From assembly GCF_001477495.1 (NCBI RefSeq), contig NZ_LDTF01000023.1, forward strand, positions 1 to 60,271: a stretch of 60,271 nucleotides of DNA, written 5' to 3'. Origin of the DNA: Sphingomonas yabuuchiae. Lineage in GTDB: Bacteria > Pseudomonadota > Alphaproteobacteria > Sphingomonadales > Sphingomonadaceae. Shown here one piece after another: positions 15,886 to 24,152 of the stretch (positions within the stretch are counted from its first letter, which is position 1; every line of letters starts with the position of its first letter). The notes beneath the pieces were generated by a model. That model saw only the letters and a program-made list of their open reading frames with translations, was not told the DNA's origin and ran no database searches. Position numbers and translations under genes: made by a program.

Positions 15886-18547
15886 CACCATCTCCATGCC
15901 AGACTCGGGCCACCTCCTGCCGCGTCGCCTCCAGCGTGGCAACCACCGTCGCCCATTCGGGCAAGCCCATGGCCCGCGCGATCAGCGGACGGGTCGGCTC
16001 GGGCGGCTCCTGCCCATCGGGGACCAGCAGGCGGAAGGACACCAGCGCGCGGGTCAACACGTCATGCGCCTGCGCCATGGACGGCGGCATCAGCCCCTGC
16101 GCCACCAGCGCACCGATGGCCCGGCCCAGATCGGGGTCGAACCCGGTTTGATGGACCAGCTGCACGCGGTGCACCGCGAACTCCAGGTCGACCAGTCCAC
16201 CGGGCAGCAGCTTGATGTCGAGCGGCCCTTGCGGCGGCTTGTGCCGCGCCATCTCGGCGCGCATCTCGCCCGCCTCGGTCGCCACGTCGCGGGCGGGTCG
16301 GTTGCCGTTCAGCACATCAGCGACGATCGCCGACACCTCCGCCCGTGCTTCCGCCGATCCGAAGATCGGCCGGGCGCGGGTCAAGGCCATATGCTCCCAG
16401 GTCCAAGCGTCTTCGCGTTGATAACGCGCGAAACTCTCGACCGAGACCACCAGCGGCCCCTGCGTGCCCGATGGCCGCAACCGCGTATCGACCGGATAGA
16501 GCGGCCCCGCCTGGGTCGGCACCGACAGCGCCGCCGTCACCCGCTGCGCCAGCCGATTGTAATAGAGCGTCGCCCCCAGCGGCTTCGCCCCATCGGACTC
16601 GCCCGCGAAATCGCCGGTGAACAGATAGACGAGATCGAGGTCGGAGGCATGGGTCAGCGCCGCGCCGCCCATCCGCCCGAGCGCCAGGATCACCAGCTCG
16701 CTGTCCGGCACCCGGCCATGCGCCGCGACGAATTCGTCGACCGTCGCCTGCGCCAGCACACCGACCGCCGCCTCGGCGACGCGCGCATAGCCGCCCGCCA
16801 CCTCCAGCGGATCGGCCCGCCCGGCCACGATCTGCGCGCCGAGGGCAAAGCGCAACTCGCCGACGACCCGGCGGACATGGTCCAGCCGGTCCTGATAGTC
16901 CTGCCCCGCCTCACCCCCGCGCATCGCGCGTTCGAGGAACTTCACCGCAGGCAACGGCTCGAAAGCGGAGGCGTCGATCAGTCCGTCGAGCAGTGCAGGC
17001 CGCCGCGCCAGCTCGGCCGCCAGCGGTGCGGCATGGCTGAGGATCGCGACGGTCAGGCTGGCCAGACCCGGTCGTGCCTCCAGCAGGCGGAAGATGTTGA
17101 TCGCGCTCGTCATCCGCTCGAACAGCGAATCGAGCTTCAGGATCGCGGCATCGGAATCGGGGGCTTCGGAAAGTGCCTCGACCAGGGTCGGCAGCACCGC
17201 GTCCAGCGCCTCGCGTGCCGCCGGGCTGCGCAACGCAGCATAGTCGCCTCCGCGCCACGCCGCGATCCGCCGCGCCGCCGCCTCGATATCACGCAAGCCC
17301 GCCGCCGCCAGCCGTTCGTTCAGGAGGACCGGATCGTGCGGCAGGCGGGGTCGCTCATCGGCGTCGAGCGCGTCGTAGAAGCGCCCGACCCGTTCGGTGA
17401 CGGGCGCCAGCATGGCGATCAGCGCATCGCCATCCGCCAATCCGTGAAGCTGCGCGACCCGGCCCAGCCCCTCGCCCAATGGCAGCTGATGCGTCTGACG
17501 GTCGTCGATCATCTGCACCCGGTGCTCGATCGTGCGCAGCAGGACATAGGCATCGGTCAGTGCCTTCGCCTCGCCAGCATCGATCCGCCCGGCCTCGGCC
17601 AGTCTCGCGAGCGCGTCGCGGGTGGCGGGCGCCCGTAGCGCGGGATCGCGGCCGCCATGGATCAGCTGGTGAATCTGCGCGAAGAACTCGATCTCACGGA
17701 TACCGCCGCGCCCGCGCTTCAGATCATAACCCGGCCCCATCGCCTGCCCCTGGGCATGGTGATCGCGGATCCGCCGGGTCAGGTCACGGATTTCGCCGAC
17801 CGCACCGAAATCGAGCGCGCGCCGCCAGACGAAGGGGCGGATCGCGTCAAGGAAACGCTGCCCCAGCGCCAAGTCGCCCGCTGCTAACCGCGCCCGGATG
17901 AACGCCGCCCGTTCCCAGGTCAGCGCCTGGCTTTCGTAATAGGCGATGGCCCCCTCGACCGGGATCGCGATCGGCGTCGCCTCGGGCGAAGGCCGCAGCC
18001 GCAGGTCGACACGCAGCACATAGCCTTCGCCGTCACGCGCCTGGAGCAGTTCGACCACCCGCTTGCCGATGCGCACCGCCGCATCCTCCGGCTCCTCGCG
18101 CGGGCGGCGGGGCAGCGTCTGCGGATCGAAGATCAGGATCGGGTCGATATCGGAGGAATAGTTCAGTTCCCGGCTGCCCTGCTTGCCCAACGCGATGGCG
18201 GCGAAGCCCACCGCCTCCGCACCCGGCGTGCGCTCCTCGATCGCGGCGCGGATCGCCCGGTCGAGCGACCGATCGGCGAAGTCGGTGAGCCGGTGCGTCA
18301 CGTCGGTCAGGTCATACAGCCCCGACAGATCGCCCAGCGCCACGGTCAGCGCCAGCGCACGCCGCTCACGACGCAACCGGGTACCGACCGGCAAGTCCTC
18401 CGCTACGGCAGGAGGCGAGAGCAGTTTTCCCGCCAGCGCCGCCGCCTCGATTTCAGGCTCCCGGTCGAGCAGCATCGCCAGGAAGGACGAATGCCGACGC
18501 GCGCGGGCGACGGCATCGGGCAGGGCGGAATGGGACAGGTCGCTCAT
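15872..18547 (-). CDS. glnE: Glutamine synthetase adenylyltransferase/adenylyl-removing enzyme
   Basis: A bifunctional nitrogen-regulation enzyme of 891 residues that adds and removes AMP on glutamine synthetase. Two nucleotidyltransferase domains are visible, each with a G-[GS] and DxD motif: GKQGSRELNYSSDIDPIL near residue 120 and GRMGGAALTHASDLDLVYLF near 620. The helical connector and a C-terminal domain complete the usual layout, slightly shorter than the enterobacterial enzyme. It is the first gene of glnE - bcp - DUF455. Confidence 0.95.
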   Translation of the reverse strand: MSDLSHSALPDAVARARRHSSFLAMLLDREPEIEAAALAGKLLSPPAVAEDLPVGTRLRRERRALALTVALGDLSGLYDLTDVTHRLTDFADRSLDRAIRAAIEERTPGAEAVGFAAIALGKQGSRELNYSSDIDPILIFDPQTLPRRPREEPEDAAVRIGKRVVELLQARDGEGYVLRVDLRLRPSPEATPIAIPVEGAIAYYESQALTWERAAFIRARLAAGDLALGQRFLDAIRPFVWRRALDFGAVGEIRDLTRRIRDHHAQGQAMGPGYDLKRGRGGIREIEFFAQIHQLIHGGRDPALRAPATRDALARLAEAGRIDAGEAKALTDAYVLLRTIEHRVQMIDDRQTHQLPLGEGLGRVAQLHGLADGDALIAMLAPVTERVGRFYDALDADERPRLPHDPVLLNERLAAAGLRDIEAAARRIAAWRGGDYAALRSPAAREALDAVLPTLVEALSEAPDSDAAILKLDSLFERMTSAINIFRLLEARPGLASLTVAILSHAAPLAAELARRPALLDGLIDASAFEPLPAVKFLERAMRGGEAGQDYQDRLDHVRRVVGELRFALGAQIVAGRADPLEVAGGYARVAEAAVGVLAQATVDEFVAAHGRVPDSELVILALGRMGGAALTHASDLDLVYLFTGDFAGESDGAKPLGATLYYNRLAQRVTAALSVPTQAGPLYPVDTRLRPSGTQGPLVVSVESFARYQREDAWTWEHMALTRARPIFGSAEARAEVSAIVADVLNGNRPARDVATEAGEMRAEMARHKPPQGPLDIKLLPGGLVDLEFAVHRVQLVHQTGFDPDLGRAIGALVAQGLMPPSMAQAHDVLTRALVSFRLLVPDGQEPPEPTRPLIARAMGLPEWATVVATLEATRQEVARVWHGDGDAAG

Positions 18548-18656
18548 CGGCGCGCTTCTACCCCGGCGAGGCCGTCTAAAGAAACGGTTTCCGTCCGGTT
18601 AACAAATGCGCATCAGATGATTTGCAACTTGTCAAGCCGAGATCGGTTGTGTTGCC

Positions 18657-18824
18657 ATGATGAGCACCGAATCCGGGACCAGCGATATCCGCATCGTCCG
18701 CGCGCCGCAGCGCACGGACGATATCGGCTGTGCGCTCCGCTCGGCCTATTCCCGGCCGGTGCGGTTACCGGATCACTGGGTGCGACTATTGGCGCGGCTG
18801 GACCGGCGTTCACCACGCTCCTGA
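18657..18824 (+). CDS. Short NepR-like protein (candidate second anti-sigma factor)
   Basis: A 55-codon ORF (ATG at 18657, a second ATG at 18660, TGA at 18822) between glnE and a DUF6624 gene. Its core, IGCALRSAYSRPVRLPDHW followed by VRLLARLD, aligns with the bona fide NepR in this window (GSALRQAYQKTVDEQVPAE followed by MLDLLSKLD), including ALR-x-AY, V, P, and LL-x2-LD, with a 2-residue gap. NepR proteins bind and inhibit EcfG sigma factors through these two helices. The ribosome binding site is weak. It lies about 1.3 kb from ecfG. Function is inferred from similarity only. Confidence 0.6.
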   Translation: MMSTESGTSDIRIVRAPQRTDDIGCALRSAYSRPVRLPDHWVRLLARLDRRSPRS

Positions 18825-18828
18825 GGGA

Positions 18829-19836
18829 CTATCGCGGCTGGCCGGGTGGGCAGCGACCATAGGTTTGATCCATTCCGGCCAGATAGACTGCTACAGGCGC
18901 CAGGCCGACGTCCGCACGCAGCCGGTCGACGGCCTTTTCATCCTCGAGAGGCTGCGGCACGCGCCTACCATTGTCACACATCGCCTGCGTCGCATAACGC
19001 TGCTTGCCCGCGATCTTCAGCATCACGCGGTCATACAGATAGGCATAATCGTCTTTCGAAACCTCTCCTTTCGCCATGAGCGGCTCCATCAAACGCAATG
19101 ATGAGAGTTGGAAAGCCGGATCGGCATCCGCATGTTGCACAAGCAGCCAAGCCTGTTCGGCGGCATCCTCGCCGATCTCGGAGCGCTTCGGCCAACCCTG
19201 CCTCGCAACCAAGGCCTTGAGCCACTGAGTGTTATCATGATCCTCGACGGCAGCAGCCAACAATAGCCGCGATACGATCACCGCTTGGACATCGTCGGAA
19301 ACAGCAGGCGCGCCCGCCATATCGCCCTCGCCCCAACCCGCGCCTACCCGCAGCATCTGCTCGCCGAGGGGACGGGCGATCAGAATGTCATGCAATTTGG
19401 GCGTCTTGGCTGCGCCCATGGCCTTGGCCACTTTCACCGCCATCAAATAGGCGTCGGCGATCGGCGCGGCCTTGTCGACCGAGTGCTGAAATGCGTCAAA
19501 GCTCGTCCAGTGGTGCACGTCCGGCGCCGATGCCACTTGCGAACAGAGGGGGTTGCGACTGGTGGTGTTGATCATTTTCGGATCGGCAATACCCAGAGCA
19601 CGAAGCTCAACTCGGAACGCCGCCAAGTCGTCTTCATAGCAGGCGATCAGCCATTCGCTGACCTGCTTGTCCTGCGCCTTTTCCTCAGGCGTCGCGTCCG
19701 GAAAGCGCCCCTTCATCCATTTGTAATCGCCCGGATCGAAGCGATCGCCTTTGATATACGGCTTGAGGACTTCCGGGACCGGCGGCGTGGCCGCTGTCAG
19801 CAGAAAGGCGGAGACGATCAGGGACAGCATGCGCAT
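18829..19836 (-). CDS. Secreted DUF6624 domain protein
   Basis: A 335-residue protein with a signal peptide (MRMLSLIVSAFLLTAATPP). A C-terminal region contains SEIGEDAAEQAWLLVQHAD followed by DPAFQLSSLRLM, which matches the DUF6624 pattern of helical secreted proteins. The ATG at 19836 gives the signal peptide; the frame extends to 19905 without support. It is convergent with the NepR-like ORF (4-nt gap) and downstream of ecfG with a terminator between. Function unknown. Confidence 0.7.
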   Translation of the reverse strand: MRMLSLIVSAFLLTAATPPVPEVLKPYIKGDRFDPGDYKWMKGRFPDATPEEKAQDKQVSEWLIACYEDDLAAFRVELRALGIADPKMINTTSRNPLCSQVASAPDVHHWTSFDAFQHSVDKAAPIADAYLMAVKVAKAMGAAKTPKLHDILIARPLGEQMLRVGAGWGEGDMAGAPAVSDDVQAVIVSRLLLAAAVEDHDNTQWLKALVARQGWPKRSEIGEDAAEQAWLLVQHADADPAFQLSSLRLMEPLMAKGEVSKDDYAYLYDRVMLKIAGKQRYATQAMCDNGRRVPQPLEDEKAVDRLRADVGLAPVAVYLAGMDQTYGRCPPGQPR

Positions 19837-19889
19837 GACCGGATCGGACAAGGTCTCGCGATCACTGTCAAGCCGAGCGTTACCGAAAT

Positions 19890-19922
19890 AAAAAGGCCGC
19901 CCCAATAAGAACCGGGACGGCC
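19890..19922 (-). terminator. Terminator downstream of ecfG
   Basis: On the minus strand GGCCGTCCC pairs with GGGGCGGCC across a 10-nt loop, followed by TTTTTATTT. It starts about 30 nt after the ecfG stop codon. Confidence 0.8.
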
Positions 19923-19950
19923 ATCTATTAAGGCCAGAAAGTAAAAGCGT

Positions 19951-20598
19951 TTACCGCCCGCCGCTCAACTGGTCGACATCGCCCATGATGCTGTCCAGCG
20001 CCGTCTTGCTGCTGTCGGTTTCATGCAGGCGACGTGAGGGCAGCGAACCTTCGGTCAGGATTGCCTCCAGCGCGACTCGCCCACGCGCCACGCGGCTCTT
20101 GATCGTGCCGACCGCGACATTGCAGATTTCGGCCGCTTCCTCGTACGCAAATCCGCCCGCGCCGACCAGAATCAACGCCTCGCGCTGCGGCTGCGGCAGG
20201 TGCATCAGCGCACGCTGCATATCGCCCAGTTCGACGTGGCGGTCTTGGCTGGCCGGAGCCGCAAGGATGCGATCGGCGACCAGATCGTCCCATTCGCCCT
20301 TGAAGCGTGCACGACGCATCTGCGACAGATACAGGTTACGCAGGATGATGAAGGTCCAGGCGCGCATGTTGGTGCCAGCCTGGAACCGCTTGCGCGCGGC
20401 CCATGCCTTGAGCAGCGTTTCCTGCACCAGATCGTCGGCCAGATCGCGGCTGCCCGAGAGCGAGCGGCCGAAGGCGCGAAGATGGGGGATGACGCGCGCC
20501 AGTTCCGCCTTGAATTCGGAGTCGGGGAGCGCGACGTGCTCGATGGGCGCATCGGGTGCGTCGTCCTCGAATTCGTCCCGCGTCTGTGGCTGCGTCAT
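19951..20598 (-). CDS. ecfG: General stress response sigma factor EcfG
   Basis: A 215-residue ECF sigma factor of the EcfG group. Region 2 (about 35-100) includes SGSRDLADDLVQETLLKAW and the TNMRAWTFIILRNLYLSQMRR segment; region 4 (about 125-175) includes LPQPQREALILVGAGGFAYEE and a TIKSRVARGR helix. In alphaproteobacteria EcfG is held by NepR and freed when phosphorylated PhyR captures NepR; both partners are encoded 1.3-2.2 kb away. It has its own terminator. No GGAAC-type promoter is visible just upstream. Confidence 0.93.
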   Translation of the reverse strand: MTQPQTRDEFEDDAPDAPIEHVALPDSEFKAELARVIPHLRAFGRSLSGSRDLADDLVQETLLKAWAARKRFQAGTNMRAWTFIILRNLYLSQMRRARFKGEWDDLVADRILAAPASQDRHVELGDMQRALMHLPQPQREALILVGAGGFAYEEAAEICNVAVGTIKSRVARGRVALEAILTEGSLPSRRLHETDSSKTALDSIMGDVDQLSGGR

Positions 20599-20704
20599 GA
20601 AAATCCGATCATCGGAAACGGCCGATCCTGCGACCGCTTCGAAACATAAGGGGCCAACCCTGAAATAGCCAGCCGTCCCAAAGGGCTAATCGACAAGGCT
20701 CGTG

Positions 20705-20842
20705 TCAGCGCAACACCAGAAAGGCGAAGATCGCGATCACCAGCACCAGCGAGATGGGCAGGACGTACCGCGTCACATGCGGAGTCGAACCTGCCCTGGC
20801 ATCCTCTTTGGCGACATGAATGGGTTCGTTGGAATCAGCCAT
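20705..20842 (-). CDS. Small single-pass membrane peptide between phyR and ecfG
   Basis: A 45-codon ORF (ATG at 20842, TGA at 20705-20707). The first half is polar (MADSNEPIHVAKEDARAGST) and the second is a single hydrophobic helix (about 27-44, LPISLVLVIAIFAFLVL) ending Leu-Arg. It lies on the same strand as phyR and ecfG, 51 nt after phyR and 106 nt before ecfG. The composition is typical of real small membrane proteins, but I recognise no family. An upstream GGTTGAGG may serve as ribosome binding site. Confidence 0.55.
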   Translation of the reverse strand: MADSNEPIHVAKEDARAGSTPHVTRYVLPISLVLVIAIFAFLVLR

Positions 20843-20893
20843 GTCCACCTCAACGCCTCTCAACCGTTTTGGGTCCGTAACTGTAGGTCTTTC

Positions 20894-21694
20894 TTATTCG
20901 GCCGGGACGGTGCTCTGGTCGAAGAACAGCGCCTGGCTGATCGCGGCCTTCACGGTCGACCGCTGGAACGGCTTGGTGATCAGGAAGGTCGGTTCCGGAC
21001 GCTCGCCGGTCAACAGGCGCTCGGGGAAAGCGGTGATGAAGATCACCGGAACCTCGAACTCGGCCAGGATGTCCTTGACCGCGTCGATGCCCGAGCTGTC
21101 ATCGGCCAGCTGGATATCGGCAAGCACCAGGCCGGGGCGATCCTCCATGGCCAGCGCCACGGCCTCGTCGCGGGTGACGGCGACGCCGGTGACTTCATGG
21201 CCCAGGTCGCGCACGATCGTCTCGATATCCATCGCGATGATCGGTTCGTCCTCGATGATCAGCACGCGGGCGCGGGTCTGCTTCTCGATCTCGGCCAGCG
21301 CCTCGGACACGAGATTCTCGACCTCGCTCGGCTCCACGTCGATCAGATAGGCGGCGTCCTCGGGCGTGAAGCCCTCCATCGCGGTCAGCAGCAGCGCCTG
21401 GCGCGACAGCGGGGTCATCCGGGCGAGGCGGGCGCGGGCCAGACCTTCGTTGCCGTCGGCGTCGATGCCGTCATTGTCCAGCTCATCGTAATTGGCCGAC
21501 GACCAGATGCCCTGGAACATGCGGTACAGGCCAAGGCGCGGATCGACGTCGCGCGGAAACTGGTCCGGGGCCGCGACGATCGCCTCCAGCGTGGCGCGGA
21601 CATATTTGTCGCCGTGCATCTGGCTGCCGGTCAGGGCCCGGCCATAGCGCCGCAGGAAGGGAAGATGGGGCGCAAGCTGCTGTCCAAGCGACAT
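20894..21694 (-). CDS. phyR: Response regulator PhyR, anti-anti-sigma factor
   Basis: A 266-residue general stress response regulator. The N-terminal half (about 1-135) is a sigma-factor-like domain resembling EcfG regions 2 and 4; the C-terminal half is a receiver domain starting RVLIIEDEPIIAMDIE, with the phosphoacceptor Asp in LVLADIQLADD and the conserved Lys in FLITKPF. On phosphorylation the sigma-like domain binds NepR and releases EcfG. It is divergent from nepR-phyP. Confidence 0.96.
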   Translation of the reverse strand: MSLGQQLAPHLPFLRRYGRALTGSQMHGDKYVRATLEAIVAAPDQFPRDVDPRLGLYRMFQGIWSSANYDELDNDGIDADGNEGLARARLARMTPLSRQALLLTAMEGFTPEDAAYLIDVEPSEVENLVSEALAEIEKQTRARVLIIEDEPIIAMDIETIVRDLGHEVTGVAVTRDEAVALAMEDRPGLVLADIQLADDSSGIDAVKDILAEFEVPVIFITAFPERLLTGERPEPTFLITKPFQRSTVKAAISQALFFDQSTVPAE

Positions 21695-21829
21695 GGGTAA
21701 TAATCACTCCCTGAGGTATTCGCGGACGCCTGATGTGCTGACCCCCGCGCATGTTTTCAATGCCGTTTCCCGAAATCCCCATCCGACACACCCTATGGAC
21801 GCGCCCTTTGGTTTTTTCGTATCGCATCG

Positions 21830-21854
21830 GGAACCAACAAGATCGAATTTGGTT
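21830..21854 (+). promoter_or_regulatory. Candidate sigma-EcfG promoter for nepR-phyP
   Basis: GGAAC, 16-nt spacer, GGTT. EcfG promoters have GGAAC-N16/17-CGTT, so only one of nine core positions differs. It lies about 100 nt upstream of the nepR start and would give the known autoregulation of the stress locus. Confidence 0.6.
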
Positions 21855-21956
21855 TCATCGCCACATCAACTATGGCCCAGGCATGACGCCAACCGGCAGT
21901 GCCCATGGCCGCCATTGCGTCGGTTGCCCCGCTAGTGGGTCGTGCAGGGGGATATT

Positions 21957-22112
21957 TTGAGTTTGGGCAACAAGACGAAGAACACGCCGTCCGACACGCC
22001 CCCGAAGGGCGGTCAGAAAGATGCGGGCTCGGCCCTTCGCCAGGCGTATCAGAAGACGGTGGACGAGCAGGTTCCTGCCGAGATGCTTGACCTTCTCAGC
22101 AAGCTGGACTGA
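21957..22112 (+). CDS. nepR: Anti-sigma factor NepR
   Basis: A 51-residue protein with a Lys/Thr/Pro-rich N-terminal tail and the two-helix NepR core GSALRQAYQKTVDEQVPAE followed by MLDLLSKLD. It sequesters EcfG and is itself captured by phospho-PhyR. The start is most likely the TTG at 21957, with AGGGGGA about 5 nt upstream; a GTG at 21942 is an alternative. phyP follows after 12 nt, so the two form an operon. Short length and TTG start make it easy to miss. Confidence 0.85.
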   Translation: MSLGNKTKNTPSDTPPKGGQKDAGSALRQAYQKTVDEQVPAEMLDLLSKLD

Positions 22113-22124
22113 ACGTCCGGCTGA

Positions 22125-23711
22125 ATGGCCAGCACACCTCCCCAAGACATCGAGCCCCCCGAACGCCTCCGCCCGGCTCCACCCCGTCTCGCGACGGGGG
22201 CGAAGCTCGTGCTCGTGCTGGGCAGTACTCTGTTCATTCTGGCAGCCATCGCGATCTTCGCGACGCTCCAGACGACGAGGCTTGCCGACAGCGAGGCGAG
22301 CGGACGGTTGCGCATCGCCGCCAATGAGGACGCGCGCGCCATCGCCACCGAGCTGATGGGCGACATGACGGCGCTGCGTGTCGCCGTCCGGGCCATGGGC
22401 CAGGATCCGCTCGACATGCCGAGCTGCGCGCGGGCCCAGGGCGTCTTTGCGCAGCAGTCGATGACCGGCGCGCGCTTCCTCATCACCGACCGCACGGGCA
22501 AGGTCCTGTGCGGCGATCCGCTGCCCGCGGCCTTGCCGACCCCCGTCGATGGCTCGCCAATCGGGGCCGACATCCTGCCCGGCAAGGGACTGGTGCTCTC
22601 GGTCGCCAGCCAGGACGGCCGAGCGCAGGCTCGCGCCTTCTTCCCCCTGCCCTTCCTCCAGTCGCTGGTCGACCAGAGCAACCCGACCAGCCCGATCGAG
22701 TCGGTGCTGGAACTGGACGGCGAGTTGCTGCCCATCAAGCAGCTTTCCCGCCAGGGTGCGCTCGAGCGGATGAAGTCGATGCGGACCGAGCTGGGCATTG
22801 CCGGGCTGGTCCTGCGCACCTCCACGCCGAGTGCGCCGATCACGTCCTCGCTGATCGTGGCGCTCGCGCTGCCACTGCTGATGTGGCTGGCCGCAGTGGT
22901 GCTCGGCTGGTTCATCGTCGACCGACTGCTGATCCGGCCGCTGCGTCGGTTGCGTGCCATCGTCGCGACCTATCAGCCGGGTGAAGTCCTAGACATTTCG
23001 GCAGTGGAGGCCGCGCCGGCCCAGGAAATCCGCGATCTGGCCGACACGTTCGAGGCGATCACCCAGACGGTCGCCACGCACGAAGCGGGCCTGGCCGAGG
23101 GACTGGTGCGCCAGACCAAGCTGACCCGCGAGGTCCATCACCGGGTCAAGAACAACCTGCAGGTCATTTCCAGCCTGATCAACTTCCATGCGCGCGGCGC
23201 GACGGGACCGGAAGCGATGGCCGCTTACTCCTCGATCCAGCGGCGGGTCGATGCGCTGGCGGTGGTCCATCGCCACCATTTCGCCGAGCTGGAAGAGAAT
23301 CGCGGCCTCAACCTGCGCACGATGATCGGCGAACTCGCCGCCAATATCCGCGCCACCGCACCGGAAAACGCCGCCGGGATCGGCATCTCCCTCGACGTCG
23401 CGCCGCTGCTGGTCAACCAGGACGTGGCGGTCGCCGTCGCCTTCCTAGTCACCGAGACGATCGAGCTGGCGATGAACTGCGATCCCGCCGCGCAGATCCG
23501 TGTCGCGATCAAGCCCGCCGAGCAGGAAGGCCGCGCGGTCGTCCGCGTCGTCACCCGCGCGCTGGTCGAGACGGACGAACTGCGCCACCTGATCGGCAAG
23601 CGTTACGGCCGGGTCATGGAGGGACTGGCACGACAGCTTCGCGCGCCCCTGCATCATGACCCACTGGTCGGCGCCTATGAGATCGCCATCCCCATCGTCG
23701 GGCGCGACTGA
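22125..23711 (+). CDS. phyP: PhyP-like sensor histidine kinase/phosphatase
   Basis: A 528-residue membrane protein: TM1 at about 28-48, a periplasmic sensor domain, TM2 at about 240-265, a HAMP-like linker, and a HisKA_2-type dimerisation box EVHHRVKNNLQVISSLI (about 336-352). The following ATP-binding region is degenerate: the N-box reads VTETIELAM where kinases have VTNAL-x-H, and no G1 or G2 glycine motif is visible. In Sphingomonas the kinase-like PhyP encoded beside nepR acts as a negative regulator (phosphatase) of PhyR, which fits both position and the missing kinase residues. Confidence 0.8.
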   Translation: MASTPPQDIEPPERLRPAPPRLATGAKLVLVLGSTLFILAAIAIFATLQTTRLADSEASGRLRIAANEDARAIATELMGDMTALRVAVRAMGQDPLDMPSCARAQGVFAQQSMTGARFLITDRTGKVLCGDPLPAALPTPVDGSPIGADILPGKGLVLSVASQDGRAQARAFFPLPFLQSLVDQSNPTSPIESVLELDGELLPIKQLSRQGALERMKSMRTELGIAGLVLRTSTPSAPITSSLIVALALPLLMWLAAVVLGWFIVDRLLIRPLRRLRAIVATYQPGEVLDISAVEAAPAQEIRDLADTFEAITQTVATHEAGLAEGLVRQTKLTREVHHRVKNNLQVISSLINFHARGATGPEAMAAYSSIQRRVDALAVVHRHHFAELEENRGLNLRTMIGELAANIRATAPENAAGIGISLDVAPLLVNQDVAVAVAFLVTETIELAMNCDPAAQIRVAIKPAEQEGRAVVRVVTRALVETDELRHLIGKRYGRVMEGLARQLRAPLHHDPLVGAYEIAIPIVGRD

Positions 23712-23747
23712 GTCTTTCGAAAAAGATCGGCGGTCGTCAAAAAGGTG

Positions 23748-23772
23748 GGAACCCCTGCCTCGGCAGTGTGTT
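23748..23772 (+). promoter_or_regulatory. Candidate sigma-EcfG promoter for the small RNA
   Basis: GGAAC, 16-nt spacer, TGTT, one mismatch to GGAAC-N16-CGTT. A transcript from it would start at about 23780, directly before the first hairpin. Confidence 0.6.
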
Positions 23773-23779
23773 CTGCTCT

Positions 23780-23884
23780 TCGGATAGCGAACTTATGCCC
23801 CCCCGCTCTCGCTATCCAAGCCATAGGCCTGGAAGCGTCCACCCTCCCCCCCCCCGGTGACGCTTCCAGGCCTTAATCGTTTTC
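23780..23884 (+). ncRNA. Candidate GsrN-like stress-response small RNA
   Basis: Two perfect hairpins in tandem. Hairpin 1: GGATAGCGA (23782-23790) with TCGCTATCC (23809-23817), whose 18-nt loop holds seven consecutive C. Hairpin 2: 15-bp stem AGGCCTGGAAGCGTC (23825-23839) with its complement (23859-23873), whose loop holds ten consecutive C; a T-rich tail TTAATCGTTTTC follows, as in a terminator. An EcfG-type promoter lies at the right distance upstream. Size (about 105 nt), C-rich loops, promoter and location at the stress locus resemble GsrN of Caulobacter, which silences or activates targets through a C-rich loop. Homology is inference. Confidence 0.65.
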
Positions 23885-23935
23885 GGGGCATTCCTTTTCT
23901 CTCAACCCAGACGATGCGTCTTCCGTGACAGACGC

Positions 23936-23960
23936 GGAACGATTGCAGGCGTGACGCATT
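23936..23960 (+). promoter_or_regulatory. Candidate sigma-EcfG promoter for the entericidin gene
   Basis: GGAAC, 16-nt spacer, CATT, one mismatch to the EcfG consensus, ending 34 nt before the start codon. Confidence 0.5.
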
Positions 23961-23994
23961 TGATCCGCGACGAAACTCATCGAGGAGACAGAGA

Positions 23995-24129
23995 ATGCGT
24001 AAGATCATGGGTCTGGCCATCGTCGCCGGTGCACTGCTCGTCAGCGCCTGCAACACCGTGGAAGGCATGGGCAAGGACGTCAGCTCGGCGGGCAACACCG
24101 TCGCCAAGACGGCCGACAAGTCCAAGTAA
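23995..24129 (+). CDS. Entericidin A/B family lipoprotein
   Basis: A 44-residue lipoprotein: signal peptide MRKIMGLAIVAGALLVSAC with lipobox VSAC, then NTVEGMGKDVSSAGNTVAKTADKSK, the usual entericidin sequence. Entericidins are small envelope lipoproteins and stress-response targets in alphaproteobacteria. GAGGAG lies 9 nt before the ATG, an EcfG-type promoter is upstream, and a strong terminator follows, so it is monocistronic. In Enterobacteria the pair EcnA/EcnB acts as antidote and toxin, but only one is present here. Confidence 0.88.
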   Translation: MRKIMGLAIVAGALLVSACNTVEGMGKDVSSAGNTVAKTADKSK

Positions 24130-24152
24130 GCCTTTCACCCGGCTGACTTTGC

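Noticed and set aside
21695..21790. Possible EcfG promoter for phyR on the minus strand (GGAAA-N16-CGCG)
   Set aside because: Three mismatches in nine core positions; too weak to call.
23840..23858. Long C-run near 23846 as a phase-variable tract
   Set aside because: It lies in a hairpin loop outside any coding frame, so slippage would not switch a gene; the RNA-loop explanation fits better.
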